Positions 25,866-35,759 are shown, numbered from the stretch's first letter. The stretch: DNA of 59,185 bases from UMGS1781 sp045650705 (GCA_045650705.1 JAZRRK010000008.1:1-59185), one strand, 5' to 3'. The notes: generated by a model not told the origin, from the sequence alone. Translations and numbers: made by a program.

Positions 25866-27359
25866 ATGAAAAGTTTTTTTAAATGGCTAAAAAATAGTAC
25901 AAAAATAAAGAGATGGATATTTGTAATGCTAGTAGGAATGGTTCTTGCTTGCTATGGATTTGCACAGATATTAGTTCTAGATAGACTAGAATTAATGGAC
26001 ATTATAAAAATAGTTATTACATTTGTAGCAGGAATAACTTTATTTATAATAGGAATTGTATATATGCAAAAAAGAACATTAGAATTAGCAGTTTTACAAG
26101 ATGGAAAGGCTACAACAGCCCTTGTAGATTCAAAAGATAAAGGTCCTAATGTAGTAGTTATAGGTGGAGGTATTGGACTTAATAAAGTACTTACAGGATT
26201 AAAAAATTATACAAATAATTTAACAGCTATAATCACAGTATCAAGCTATGGAAATAAAAATAAAAGAAGACCAACAGATGATTTAAGAAATAGTATAGTA
26301 GCATTAGCTAAAAATAGCGAAGAAATGAATAAAATTATGAATTTACCAACAAAAAATGGTACATTTGGAGATTCATATTTTGAAGCAATAGAACAGGCAA
26401 ATAAAGATTTTGCTGAAGGTATACAAAAAAGTAATAATATATTATCAATGATAGGAAAAGTTTTACCAGCAACTCTAGATGAAATGAGAATATGTGTAGA
26501 ATTAGAAGATGGAACAGTTATAGAAGAAAAAGAGAAAATAGCCGAAATAACATCAAATAAAGTAACAAAGATAAATAGAGTGTATATAAAACCAACAAAT
26601 TGTAGAACAACTCCAGGAATAGTTGAAGCTATACAAAAAGCAGATGCAATAGTAATTGGACCAGGTTCATTATATACAAGTGTAATACCAAATTTATTAA
26701 TAAGAAATGTGGCAAAAGCAATTCGCGACAGTAAAGCATATAAAATATACATATCAAATATAATGACTGAGAATGGTCATACAGATGATTATGCACTTTC
26801 TGACCACATAAATGCTATAGTTGACCATGCAGGAAAGAATATAATAGATTATTGTATATGTGATAATGGAGATATAATACCGGAGATACTTAGAAAATAT
26901 AATAAATCAGGAGCAAGTTTAGTAGATATAGATAAACAAAACATAAAAGGAGTAACTATAGTTAGAGGCGATGTATCATGCACAGAAGGAGAATATATTA
27001 GACATAATCCTGATGCTTTAGGAAAACAAATAGTAGAAATAATATTAAACGACATGAAATTTAAAGATAAAAAAAATGATGAACAATATGTATTATTAAA
27101 TGCTAAATTAAAAGAAAATAAAAAGAAAAACAAACCTATTAAAAAACAAAAAAATAAAAAAGTAAAAAGAGAAAAGGCAAAGAGTAAATTTAGTGCTAAG
27201 TATAGAGACAGAATAGAGTCAATAAAAGAAAGTGAGCAAACTACAAATATAAATAAAAAAATACATGAAAGAGCAAAAAAAATGACAGATGAAGTTGAGA
27301 AAAAGGAAAAGGAAAAATTCTTAAGCGAAATAAAAAAAGAAAAAACAAAGAAAAAATGA
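25866..27359 (+). CDS. yvcK: YvcK/CofD-family protein with N-terminal membrane anchor
   Basis: YvcK proteins are needed for cell-wall growth under gluconeogenic conditions and bind UDP-sugars. The 497-aa protein has two membrane helices at the N terminus (about 18-35 and 45-65) before the CofD-like domain. That domain starts NVVVIGGGIGLNKVLTGLKNY (about 95) and continues with SSYGNKNKRRPTDDLRNSIVAL, IGPGSLYTSVIPNLL and DHINAIVDHAG. The usual GGGTG loop reads GGGIG. A strongly basic tail of about 95 residues rich in Lys and Glu follows. YvcK is usually soluble, so the anchor and tail are unusual. It follows murB closely. Confidence 0.88.
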   Translation: MKSFFKWLKNSTKIKRWIFVMLVGMVLACYGFAQILVLDRLELMDIIKIVITFVAGITLFIIGIVYMQKRTLELAVLQDGKATTALVDSKDKGPNVVVIGGGIGLNKVLTGLKNYTNNLTAIITVSSYGNKNKRRPTDDLRNSIVALAKNSEEMNKIMNLPTKNGTFGDSYFEAIEQANKDFAEGIQKSNNILSMIGKVLPATLDEMRICVELEDGTVIEEKEKIAEITSNKVTKINRVYIKPTNCRTTPGIVEAIQKADAIVIGPGSLYTSVIPNLLIRNVAKAIRDSKAYKIYISNIMTENGHTDDYALSDHINAIVDHAGKNIIDYCICDNGDIIPEILRKYNKSGASLVDIDKQNIKGVTIVRGDVSCTEGEYIRHNPDALGKQIVEIILNDMKFKDKKNDEQYVLLNAKLKENKKKNKPIKKQKNKKVKREKAKSKFSAKYRDRIESIKESEQTTNINKKIHERAKKMTDEVEKKEKEKFLSEIKKEKTKKK

Positions 27360-27362
27360 TGA

Positions 27363-27490
27363 TGTAGGGGCGAGCATTGCTCGTCCGGGCTTGGAAAAAG
27401 ATACTAAGTGTAGAGTCTGGTCTTGACCAGCCAGAGTGAATAGTGAATCATGAATAGTGAATAGCACAAAATGCTTCGCATTTTGGAGGA
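27363..27490. repeat. TGTAGGGG repeat (copy 3), GTGAATAGTGAA tract and hairpin before debranching gene
   Basis: TGTAGGGGCGAGCATTGCTCGTCCG (split: TGTAGGGGCGAGC / ATTGCTCGTCCG, 27363-27387) is the clearest palindrome of its family. It is followed by a GTGAATAGTGAATCATGAA tract (27437 onward) and the hairpin CAAAATGC-TTC-GCATTTTG (27467-27485), which directly touches the ribosome-binding site of the next gene. Confidence 0.65.
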
Positions 27491-27503
27491 GGAAGATATA
27501 CAA

Positions 27504-29543
27504 ATGAAATTAGACAAAGAACAATTAGAACTAAGAGAAGGAATAACAAAAGAATGGATTATAACAAATGGAATAGGTGGATATAGTTCATCAACTATTT
27601 TAGGTATTAATACAAGAAAATATCATGGACTATTAGTAGCACCACTTACACCTCCAGCTAGAAGACATGTGATTTTATCAAAATTAGATGAAAGTATAGA
27701 AATAGAAAGCAAAAAATATAATTTATATTCAAATATGTGCAAAAATTATATTTCAGATGGCTATAAATATTTACAGAGCTTTGAAAAAGAATATGTACCA
27801 ATATTTACATATAAAGTAGAAAATATGAAAATTAGTAAAGTTATATGTATGGAACATGGGAAAAATACAGTGTGTGTTTTATATAATATAAAAAATAAAG
27901 GTCCAAAGGCAAAATTTACAGTAGCACCAATAGTAACTTTTAGAGATTTCCATTCAATGAATACAAATCATCAATTTAATATAAAACAAATTGTAAGAGA
28001 TAAAAAAGTAAAATTACAAATAGATGAATATACGAATAACCCAGTATATTTGCATATGTCTAAAGGAACATATATAGAGCATTATAATGATACATTTAAC
28101 AACATGTATTATATTGAAGAAGAAAAAAGAGGGTTCTTCCCAGAAGAAAATCTTGCAGTACCAGGAAGGTATGAAGTTGAAATACAAGAAAACGCAGAAA
28201 CAGAACTTACATTTGCTTGTTCATTAGAAGAAAATATAGAGGAGCTAAATGCAAGAACTGTAATAAACAAAGAAATTATAAGAATTAATGAATTAATGCA
28301 CAAAGCAGAATTCATAGAAAAGAAAGAAGATATTACAAAATTAACAAAAGAAAGAGCAAGTGAAATTGATATGTTAAAATATTTTACTATAGCTATGGAT
28401 AATTTTGTAGTATATAGACCAAGTTTTGGATTCCATACTATTATTGCCGGGTATCCATGGTTTTTAGATTGGGGTAGAGATGCATTACTTTCTTTTGAAG
28501 CTTTGTTATTAAAAACAAAACAGTATGAATATGCAAAAGATATTTTATTAACAGCAATAAGAGATATAAAATTTGGATTAGTTCCTAATGGGTATTCAGG
28601 ATATGATAATAGACCATTATATAATAGCGTAGACAGCTCATTATTATTATTTGAACAAGTAAAAAAATACATAAACTATACAGGAGACATTGATTTCATA
28701 AAAGAACATGTATATAAAAAATTAAAATCAATAATTGAAAATTATTCAAAAGGGATAGATATAGATAATAACAATATTTATTTAGATGAAGATGGTTTAA
28801 TATCATCAGGTACAGAAGATACACAAAATACTTGGATGGATGCAAAATATGGTAATAAATGCTTTACTCCAAGGAATGGAAAGGCAGTAGAAGTAAATAG
28901 CTTATGGTACAATAGCTTAAAAATTATGGAAGAATTATGCAAAAAATTTGGTGAAAGAAAAGAAGCAAAAAAATATGCTGAAATGGCAGAAAAGTGCAAA
29001 AAGTCATTTGAGGAAAAATTCTATAATGCAAAAAAGAAATGCTTGTATGATGTTTTAGGAGACAACAAAGTAAGACCAAATCAGCTATTTAGCATAGCAT
29101 TAAGTTATCCGGTAATAGAACCAAATTCAGAAATGGCTCAAAACATGATAGAGACAGTAGAAAAAAAATTAATAACAAAGTATGGAATAAAAACACTTGC
29201 AAAAGGTGAAAAAGGATATGTAGATACATATGAAGGTGATGGATTTAGAAGAGATTCAAGCTATCATCAAGGGCTAACATGGACTTGGCTTTTAGGAATA
29301 TATTATGATTGTTTGAAAAATATGCAAAAAGCAGAAAAAGACAAGAAAAATAAAGAAGAGTTAAATAATAAAATAGCAGAATTCAAAGAAAAAACAAAAA
29401 AGACATTTACAAAAGAATTATTAGAAAGAGGATGTATTGGCTCAATAAGTGAAATATATGATTCCAAAATGCCATACTTACCAAAAGGAGCAACAGCACA
29501 GGCATGGAGTGTAGCAGAAATATTCAGAATAATATACGATTAG
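27504..29543 (+). CDS. Glycogen debranching enzyme / amylo-alpha-1,6-glucosidase family
   Basis: The 679-aa protein is of the archaeal/bacterial type: an N-terminal GDE_N domain (ITNGIGGYSSSTILGINTRK, YHGLLVAPLTPPARR) and a C-terminal alpha/alpha-barrel glucosidase (FHTIIAGYPWFLDWGRDALL, SGTEDTQNTWMDAK, YEGDGFRRDSSYHQGLTWTW). The Asp and Glu residues expected for hydrolysis of 1,6 branch points are present in these motifs. GGAGGAGG precedes the ATG. No other glycogen gene is nearby. It implies storage or use of alpha-glucans. Confidence 0.9.
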   Translation: MKLDKEQLELREGITKEWIITNGIGGYSSSTILGINTRKYHGLLVAPLTPPARRHVILSKLDESIEIESKKYNLYSNMCKNYISDGYKYLQSFEKEYVPIFTYKVENMKISKVICMEHGKNTVCVLYNIKNKGPKAKFTVAPIVTFRDFHSMNTNHQFNIKQIVRDKKVKLQIDEYTNNPVYLHMSKGTYIEHYNDTFNNMYYIEEEKRGFFPEENLAVPGRYEVEIQENAETELTFACSLEENIEELNARTVINKEIIRINELMHKAEFIEKKEDITKLTKERASEIDMLKYFTIAMDNFVVYRPSFGFHTIIAGYPWFLDWGRDALLSFEALLLKTKQYEYAKDILLTAIRDIKFGLVPNGYSGYDNRPLYNSVDSSLLLFEQVKKYINYTGDIDFIKEHVYKKLKSIIENYSKGIDIDNNNIYLDEDGLISSGTEDTQNTWMDAKYGNKCFTPRNGKAVEVNSLWYNSLKIMEELCKKFGERKEAKKYAEMAEKCKKSFEEKFYNAKKKCLYDVLGDNKVRPNQLFSIALSYPVIEPNSEMAQNMIETVEKKLITKYGIKTLAKGEKGYVDTYEGDGFRRDSSYHQGLTWTWLLGIYYDCLKNMQKAEKDKKNKEELNNKIAEFKEKTKKTFTKELLERGCIGSISEIYDSKMPYLPKGATAQAWSVAEIFRIIYD

Positions 29544-29623
29544 TAAAATATAATTAAATTTATAATAAATAAAAAAGTTCAGACGAAATAGGGTAAAGTT
29601 TAAGCTAGAAACTGGAGGAAAAA

Positions 29624-30109
29624 ATGAGAATACTAGGGATAGATCCTGGGTTTGCAATAACAGGATATAGTATATTAGACTATGTAGGAAATAAATTCAA
29701 ACTAATAGACTCAGGTGCAGTAACTACAAGCAAAGATACGTCATTTCCATTAAGATTAACAAAAATATATGATGATGTAAGTTCACTTATAGAAACATAT
29801 AAACCAGATGCAATATCTATAGAAGAATTATTTTTTAACAATAATGCAAAAACAGCAATAAATGTAGCACAAGCAAGAGGAGTAATATTAATAGTAGGTT
29901 GCAAAAAAAATATACCAACATATGAGTATACACCTCTACAAATAAAACAAGCAGTAACAGGATATGGAAGAGCAGATAAAATTCAAGTACAAAAAATGGT
30001 AAAATCAATACTAAATGTAGAAAAATTACCAAAGCTTGATGATACAACAGATAGTATGGCAGCTGCAATTTGTCATGCACATTCAATGAAATTTTCGCAA
30101 AAGCTTTAA
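29624..30109 (+). CDS. ruvC: Holliday junction resolvase RuvC
   Basis: RuvC cuts Holliday junctions symmetrically with RuvAB. The 161-aa protein has the four acidic catalytic residues in GIDPGFAITGYS (Asp 6), SIEELFF (Glu about 67) and the C-terminal LDDTTDSMAAAICHAH (two Asp, about 140). ACTGGAGG precedes the ATG. ruvA and ruvB do not follow, unlike many Clostridia where the three are together; a repeat element and holA follow instead. Confidence 0.96.
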   Translation: MRILGIDPGFAITGYSILDYVGNKFKLIDSGAVTTSKDTSFPLRLTKIYDDVSSLIETYKPDAISIEELFFNNNAKTAINVAQARGVILIVGCKKNIPTYEYTPLQIKQAVTGYGRADKIQVQKMVKSILNVEKLPKLDDTTDSMAAAICHAHSMKFSQKL

Positions 30110-30150
30110 AAAATAGAAGAATTTCAATATAAAACTGCGCAGGACTAACT

Positions 30151-30265
30151 GAAACCTCCTTTAACAAGGGAGGTGGCAGACCGTAGGTCTGCCGGAGGGT
30201 TCTTTTAAGCAATTTTAAGAACCCCCAGTCGGCTTCGCCGCCAGCCCCCTTATTAAAGGGGCTTT
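30151..30265. repeat. Palindromic repeat, CCTCCTTTAACAAGGGAGG family (copy 1)
   Basis: Successive hairpins: CCTCC-TTTAACAA-GGGAGG, GGCAGACC-GTA-GGTCTGCC, and AAGAACCCCCAGTCGGC and its partner ending in a AGCCCCCTTATTAAAGGGGC stem. Copies lie at 39728-39778 and 57947-58052. It fills the gap between ruvC and holA, and its edge supplies the AGGGAGGG ribosome-binding site of holA. Confidence 0.75.
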
Positions 30266-30305
30266 ATAATAGAACTACTTTATTTAAGGGAGGGCAAAAT
30301 ATAAG

Positions 30306-31343
30306 ATGACAGTAGAAGAATTAGAAAAAGACTTAAAAGTGGAAAAGCTAGAAAGCCTATATCTGCTATATGGAGAAGAAGAATATCTTTTGGAAACCAG
30401 TGTAAAAAAAATTAAAAAGATATTTGGAGAATTAATTAATGGAATAAATTATATTCAAATAGATGAAAAAAATGTAGACAAACTAATTTCAGATATTGAA
30501 ACACCCGCATTTGGATATCCTAAAAAACTAATCATTGTAAAAAACTCAGACCTATTTAAAAAGCAAACTAGAGGAAAAAAAGGTGAAGAAAAATCAGAAA
30601 AAAAGGTATCTAAGGGGCAAACTTTACAAGAAAAAATTGCAGAGTATATAAAAGAAAACATAGAAGTAATAAATGAAACTGTAGTGCTTATATTTATAGA
30701 AAAAGAAGTAGCAACAAATGAATTATTTAAGACAATACAAAGCCTTGGTGAAGTATGTAATTTTGAAAAATTAAAACCAGCTCAAATATCAAAAAGAATA
30801 AAAGCAATATGTGGAGCATATAAAGTAAATATTGATGATAGAACTTTACAGTATTTCATAGAAACCTGTGGGACAAGTATGTTAACACTAATAAATGAAA
30901 TAAGAAAACTTATAGAATATGTTGGAAAAGATGGAACAATAACAACAAAAGATATAGATAAATTATCAATAAAAGAGCTTGATAGTGTAATATTTGATTT
31001 AACAGATAGTTTGGGTCAAAAAAACATACAAAAAGCATTAGAAACTCTACATGAATTATTATATAATAAAGAACCAATACAAAAGATTTTGGTAACATTA
31101 TATAATCACTTCAGAAAACTATATTTAATACTACTTGCACAAGAGTTTAATGCAAATATAACAGAAACCTTAAATTTAAAACCAAATCAAATGTTTTTAG
31201 TTACAAAATACAAAAAGCAAGCAAGTTATTTCAAAAAAAGTGAGCTAAAAAAAATATTGCAAAAGATAATTGACCTAGATTATAAATCAAAAAAAGGACT
31301 TATAGATATAAATATAGGATTAGAAGCAATATTATGTTTTTAG
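30306..31343 (+). CDS. holA: DNA polymerase III delta subunit
   Basis: The delta subunit opens the sliding clamp within the clamp-loader complex. The 345-aa protein shows LYLLYGEEEYLLETSVKKIK at the N terminus, the clamp-binding region (PAFGYPKKLIIVKNSDLF), GTSMLTLINEIRKLIEYVG, LSIKELDSVIFDLTDSL and the C-terminal KGLIDINIGLEAILCF, all typical of HolA in Firmicutes. The start follows AAGGGAGGG contributed by the preceding repeat. Confidence 0.93.
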   Translation: MTVEELEKDLKVEKLESLYLLYGEEEYLLETSVKKIKKIFGELINGINYIQIDEKNVDKLISDIETPAFGYPKKLIIVKNSDLFKKQTRGKKGEEKSEKKVSKGQTLQEKIAEYIKENIEVINETVVLIFIEKEVATNELFKTIQSLGEVCNFEKLKPAQISKRIKAICGAYKVNIDDRTLQYFIETCGTSMLTLINEIRKLIEYVGKDGTITTKDIDKLSIKELDSVIFDLTDSLGQKNIQKALETLHELLYNKEPIQKILVTLYNHFRKLYLILLAQEFNANITETLNLKPNQMFLVTKYKKQASYFKKSELKKILQKIIDLDYKSKKGLIDINIGLEAILCF

Positions 31344-31415
31344 TAATTGTCAAATATGGATAATTATGCTATAATATTATTAAATTTATGCAAAGGAAAA
31401 AGAAGGTGCTAAAGA

Positions 31416-31748
31416 GTGTTATTAATAGGAATAATATATATATTAATAATAGTAATATTTATTTTACTTATGTTTGCATATGTGCAAATAAAGTTAGCAG
31501 GAATAAAAGTAAAAGACTTTTATGGATTTATAGAAGCAAATCAAATGTTAGATAAATTATATAGATTTTCAAAAAGATACGAAAAACTAAGTAGTCAAGA
31601 TCAATTAATATTTTTAAATGAGGCAGAGAAAGTTTTTAATGCATTTGAAAAAGTGCCGGATTTATTATGGGAAGAAGAATATCAAAAATATATAGATGTA
31701 TTAGATAGATATAAAGATATAAAAATGGTAAGATGGGCAAGAAATTAG
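31416..31748 (+). CDS. Membrane-anchored protein of unknown function
   Basis: The 110-aa product has one N-terminal membrane helix (about 2-22) and a helical cytoplasmic domain (KDFYGFIEANQMLDKLYRF, KVPDLLWEEEYQKYIDVLDRY). The start is GTG at 31416 behind AGAAGGTG. It follows holA by 72 bases and is followed by its own terminator. The family is not recognised, but the composition and codon use match the neighbouring core genes. Confidence 0.6.
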   Translation: MLLIGIIYILIIVIFILLMFAYVQIKLAGIKVKDFYGFIEANQMLDKLYRFSKRYEKLSSQDQLIFLNEAEKVFNAFEKVPDLLWEEEYQKYIDVLDRYKDIKMVRWARN

Positions 31749-31774
31749 TAAACAAAGATGTTTACTAATTTTTT
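31745..31774 (+). terminator. Terminator after 31416-31748 gene
   Basis: TTAGTAAAC (31745-31753) pairs with GTTTACTAA (31760-31768), followed by six T. The stem overlaps the stop codon. Confidence 0.8.
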
Positions 31775-31794
31775 AAAATATGTTTGAAAAATAA

Positions 31795-31902
31795 GGAAAG
31801 TTTCTTATGCACACGATACTTCGTATCGGCGCGAACCCAAGGAAACTTAACCTTGTTACTACGAAAAATCTAAAGATTTTTCTTCGTAATAATCTTTCTT
31901 TT
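31795..31902. repeat. Composite hairpin element before addA
   Basis: Nested inverted repeats: AAGTTTC near 31800 with GAAACTT near 31842, enclosing the perfect hairpin CGATAC-TTC-GTATCG. Next to it is ACGAAAAATC-TAAA-GATTTTTCTTCGT. No gene is visible. The arms resemble other REP-like elements of the window in layout, not in sequence. Confidence 0.5.
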
Positions 31903-31937
31903 CAAATGGATTAATTTATAGAAAGGAAATTATAAGA

Positions 31938-34900
31938 ATGGCATGGACTAAGGAACAAGAAAAAGCAATATATAAAAATGGAAATAATATATTAGTAGCT
32001 GCTGCAGCCGGGAGTGGTAAAACAGCAGTTTTAGTAGAAAGAATAATAAATAAAATAACAAATGAAAACATAGATGTTGATAAACTATTAGTAGTAACAT
32101 TTACAAATGCAGCAGCAGCTGAAATGAGAGAACGTGTACTAGAAGCAATATATAAAAAAATAGAGGAAAGACCTGATGATTTAAACTTGCAAAAGCAAAT
32201 AGTATTACTTAATAAATCTCATATTTCTACAATACATGCATTCTGTTTAGAAGTTATAAAAAATAATTTTTATAAAACAAATATATCTCCAAATTTTAGA
32301 CTTGCAAATACACCAGAAATAGAGCTATTAAGAATGGAAACATTAGAAGAAGTATTTGAAAACTTGTATGAAGAAAAAGATAAGAATTTTATAAAACTTG
32401 TAAACATATATTGTGGATATAGAGATGACGATAAACTAAAAGAAATGATTTTAAAAATATATAAATATATTCAAAGTATGCCATATCCGGAAGAATGGCT
32501 ACAAAGTCAAGTTAAAAAATTCAACTTAGACATAGAGGAAGATTTTTCAAAAACAATATGGGGAAAAATCCTAATAAAAGAATCAAAAGAAATAATAAGA
32601 GATTCTATTAACATACTAAAAAATATCAATAAAAAACTGAAACTAGAAACAGATTTAAGTAAATGGTATTTAATAATAAATGAAGACATAGAAAGTCTAG
32701 AAAAAATACTACAATTTGAAAAATGGGATGATATATATAATGCAATACAAGAGCTTAAATTTAGAACATGGGCATCAGATAGAAAAATAATATCAGAATT
32801 AAAAGATAGAGCTAAAGAAGTTAGAGACAAAATAAAAGCAAAAATAGATGACCTAAAAACTAAAACATTTATATACAATTCAAATCAAGCTAACTCAGAT
32901 ATATATGAAATGTATGAAGTACTAAAAGAAATAGAAAACGTAATTTTAAAGTTTTCAGAAACATATAGAAACAATAAATTAGAAAAGAATATAATAGACT
33001 TTAATGATATTGAACACTTAGCATTGCAAATATTAGTAGAAAAAAATGAAGATGGTAAATATGAGCCAACAGAAGTAGCAAGAGAATATCAGGAAATATT
33101 TAACGAAATTGCAATAGACGAATATCAAGATAGTAATGAGATTCAAGAAGAAATTTTAAAGAGTATATCAAATGGAAATAATATTTTCATGGTAGGAGAT
33201 GTTAAGCAAAGTATATATAAATTTAGACAAGCTAGACCAGAAATATTTTTAGAAAAATATAATACTTATGAAGATAACAAAATTCAATTATTCGCAAATT
33301 TTAGAAGTAGAAGCAATGTGTTAGACTTAACCAATACAATATTTAAAAACATAATGAGCAAAGAATTTGGAAGCATAGAATATAATGAAAATGAATTCTT
33401 AAATGTGGGACAAGAATATTTGGAATTTGAAGGTAAAACATTGGGAAAGGCAGAGCTACATATTATAGATGCATCAGAGGAAGAAGAAATAGATGAGCAA
33501 GATGAACTAATCGAAAATGTAGAAATAGAAGCAAAATTTGTAGCAAACAAGATAAAACAATTAATTAATGATAATTATTATGTGTTTGATAAAAAGAAAG
33601 GATATAGAAAACTGCAGTTTAAGGATATAGTAATATTGCTTAGAAAAACTGCAAAAGTTGCACCAATATATGAAAAAGAATTATCAAAATTAGAATATCC
33701 GGTGTTTAGTGATATAGGAACAAACTATTTTGAAAGTATAGAAATTCAAATAATAATGTCATTATTAAAGATAATAAGCAATCCAGACAATGACATAGCA
33801 TTAGCAACAGTACTTAGAAGCCCAATAGGAAATTTTACAGATAATGAGTTAATAGAAATAAGACTAAAAAATAGAAATGAAAGTTTCTATAAAGCATTAT
33901 TAGAAAAAACAGAAAATAAAAAACTATCTGATAAAATAAATGAATTTTTAAACTTAATAGAAGACCTTAGAACGAAACAAGAATATCTAAAATTAGATGA
34001 ACTGATATGGTACATATATGAAAAAACAGGATTTTATAATTATGTTAGTTTAATGCAAAATGGTAATATCAAAACTGCAAATTTAAGAATGCTATTTGAA
34101 AAGGCAAAAGACTATGAACAGGGAAGCTTTAAAGGATTATATAATTTTATAAGCTTTATAGATAGAGTAATAAAAAATGGTAGCGATATGGGTGCACCTA
34201 AGCTAATAGGAGAGAATGAAGACGTAATAAGAATAATGAGCATACACAAAAGTAAAGGATTAGAATTCCCAGTAGTATTTTTATGTGGTACAGGGAATCA
34301 GTTTAATATGCTAGATTTAAATGATAACATAATGATACATCCAGATATAGGCTTTGGTCCAAAATATATTAATTATGAAAGAAAAATACAGTATAACACA
34401 ATTGCAAAAGAGTCAATAAAGTATCAAATAAAAAAAGAATTACAAGAAGAAGAAATGAGACTTCTATATGTTGCCTTAACACGTGCTAGGGAAAAATTAA
34501 TAATAACTGGTATAGATAAAAATTTAAAGAAAAGTCTAAAAGAAAAAGAAGAACTTTTGCAAATGTCAGATAATACATTAACAAAAGAAATCGCAAAAAA
34601 ATGTAAATCATATTTAGATTGGATAGAGAATGTAAATCTTTGTGACGATAAAATGAAAGAGTTAATAGATGTATATGAACATTCAAAAAATGAAAAATTT
34701 GAAGAAAAAGACATAGATGAAGAAGTAGTAAAATTAGAAATAGAAGAAAGAGAAATAAATCCGGAAATAGAAAAAGTATTAACTTGGAAATATCCATATA
34801 AAGATTTAACAGAGATAGAAGGAAAAAGTTCAGTAAGCAAAATTGTAAAAGATGATATAGAAAATTTGGAAATAGAATTAAAAAAACCAAAATTTTTAGA

Positions 34901-35438
34901 ACCAGTGTTACAATTAACAAAAGCAGAAATCGGTACAACAGTACACTTAATTATGCAGAAATTGAACTTTATGAAAGACTATAATATAGAAGAAATAGAA
35001 AGTTTACTTCAAAGTTTAGTACAAAAAGAAATAATAACAGAAAAGCAGAGAGAAGCGGTACCAAAACAAAAGATATTAGCCTTTACACAAAGTGAGATGT
35101 TTAAAGAAATATCAAAAGCAAAGGAGATATATAAAGAACAACCATTTTATATAAACATACCAGTAAAAGAATTATATGAAAGCGAAAGTGATGAAAAAAT
35201 ACTAGTACAAGGAATAATTGACTTATATTACATATCAGAAAATGGCGAAATCGTGCTGGTAGACTACAAAACAGACTATGTACCAGAAAACGATGAAAAC
35301 TACTTAATAGAAAAATATAGTGGGCAATTAAGGCTATACAAAAGAGCAATAGAACAGGCATTAGGAAAGAAAGTCGATAAGGAATATATTTATTCAACAT
35401 ATTTAAATAGAAGGATAAAAATTAGTCAAAAAGATTGA
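31938..35438 (+). CDS. addA: ATP-dependent helicase/nuclease subunit A (AddA)
   Basis: AddA is the UvrD-type helicase and 3'-strand nuclease of the AddAB enzyme that processes double-strand breaks to Chi. The 1166-aa protein shows AAAGSGKTAVLVERI (about 18-32), NAAAAEMRERVLEAI, ISTIHAFCLEVIK, IAIDEYQDSNEIQ (about 391), GDVKQSIYKFRQARPEIF, MSIHKSKGLEFPVVF and LLYVALTRAREKLIITG. The C-terminal RecB-like nuclease has GIIDLYY and LVDYKTDY (about 1108). Usually addB precedes addA; here the upstream gene is a 110-aa membrane protein, so addB must lie elsewhere. Confidence 0.96.
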   Translation: MAWTKEQEKAIYKNGNNILVAAAAGSGKTAVLVERIINKITNENIDVDKLLVVTFTNAAAAEMRERVLEAIYKKIEERPDDLNLQKQIVLLNKSHISTIHAFCLEVIKNNFYKTNISPNFRLANTPEIELLRMETLEEVFENLYEEKDKNFIKLVNIYCGYRDDDKLKEMILKIYKYIQSMPYPEEWLQSQVKKFNLDIEEDFSKTIWGKILIKESKEIIRDSINILKNINKKLKLETDLSKWYLIINEDIESLEKILQFEKWDDIYNAIQELKFRTWASDRKIISELKDRAKEVRDKIKAKIDDLKTKTFIYNSNQANSDIYEMYEVLKEIENVILKFSETYRNNKLEKNIIDFNDIEHLALQILVEKNEDGKYEPTEVAREYQEIFNEIAIDEYQDSNEIQEEILKSISNGNNIFMVGDVKQSIYKFRQARPEIFLEKYNTYEDNKIQLFANFRSRSNVLDLTNTIFKNIMSKEFGSIEYNENEFLNVGQEYLEFEGKTLGKAELHIIDASEEEEIDEQDELIENVEIEAKFVANKIKQLINDNYYVFDKKKGYRKLQFKDIVILLRKTAKVAPIYEKELSKLEYPVFSDIGTNYFESIEIQIIMSLLKIISNPDNDIALATVLRSPIGNFTDNELIEIRLKNRNESFYKALLEKTENKKLSDKINEFLNLIEDLRTKQEYLKLDELIWYIYEKTGFYNYVSLMQNGNIKTANLRMLFEKAKDYEQGSFKGLYNFISFIDRVIKNGSDMGAPKLIGENEDVIRIMSIHKSKGLEFPVVFLCGTGNQFNMLDLNDNIMIHPDIGFGPKYINYERKIQYNTIAKESIKYQIKKELQEEEMRLLYVALTRAREKLIITGIDKNLKKSLKEKEELLQMSDNTLTKEIAKKCKSYLDWIENVNLCDDKMKELIDVYEHSKNEKFEEKDIDEEVVKLEIEEREINPEIEKVLTWKYPYKDLTEIEGKSSVSKIVKDDIENLEIELKKPKFLEPVLQLTKAEIGTTVHLIMQKLNFMKDYNIEEIESLLQSLVQKEIITEKQREAVPKQKILAFTQSEMFKEISKAKEIYKEQPFYINIPVKELYESESDEKILVQGIIDLYYISENGEIVLVDYKTDYVPENDENYLIEKYSGQLRLYKRAIEQALGKKVDKEYIYSTYLNRRIKISQKD

Positions 35439-35463
35439 CAAAACAAAAAAGATTAAGTATAAT
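35435..35463 (+). promoter_or_regulatory. Promoter of antisense RNA, module copy 2
   Basis: TTGACA (35435-35440) and TATAAT (35458-35463) are 17 bases apart, a perfect consensus promoter. Its -35 overlaps the last codons and TGA stop of addA. Confidence 0.85.
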
Positions 35464-35469
35464 AAGAAT

Positions 35470-35560
35470 AGGAAATGGAGAAATCGCAGTAATGCGGTTA
35501 CCACAAAAAAGGGTAAACGGCACATCGCTCTGCAGAAGCAAATGTGCCGTATTTTTATTG
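35470..35560 (+). ncRNA. Convergent antisense RNA, putative antitoxin (copy 2)
   Basis: From the consensus promoter, about 90 nt run to the terminator CGGCACAT (35510-35517 region) / ATGTGCCG followed by T residues. The start (AGGAAATGGAGAAAT) resembles the start of the peptide mRNA (AGGAAATGAGATTAAG), and ACCAC follows in place of GCCAC. A short hairpin (CGCAGTAATGCG) lies near the 5' end. The RNA overlaps the 3' end of the peptide gene through the shared terminator. Confidence 0.7.
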
Positions 35561-35674
35561 TTGTTTACTTAATAATATTGCTAAAGCAATAATTAAGGCA
35601 ACATTTATGATAGTTACAACTATTAATCCGAAGAATAATAGATAGATAGTGGTTAATAATACTGGTTCTACCAT
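35555..35674 (-). CDS. 39-aa hydrophobic peptide, putative type I toxin (copy 2)
   Basis: Paralogue of the peptides at 184 and 20294: starts MVEPVLLTTIYLLFFGL, then one hydrophobic helix with VALIIALAILLSK and ends QQ. GGAGGTGG stands upstream of the ATG, and the leader contains GCCACTT able to pair with AGGTGGT of that site, plus an internal hairpin (TACAGTTTTACTGTA). It is divergent from priA and convergent with its antisense RNA. The terminator is shared and works both ways. Confidence 0.72.
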   Translation of the reverse strand: MVEPVLLTTIYLLFFGLIVVTIINVALIIALAILLSKQQ

Positions 35675-35759
35675 AGACACCACCTCCATTTCTACAGTAA
35701 AACTGTATATGTAAAGTGGCAATACGCACATCTACTTAATCTCATTTCCTATGAGAAAG

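Noticed and set aside
31938..35438. Missing addB as a sign of a single-subunit enzyme
   Set aside because: AddA keeps its normal C-terminal nuclease, and addB could easily lie outside this window; nothing here shows that it is absent from the genome.
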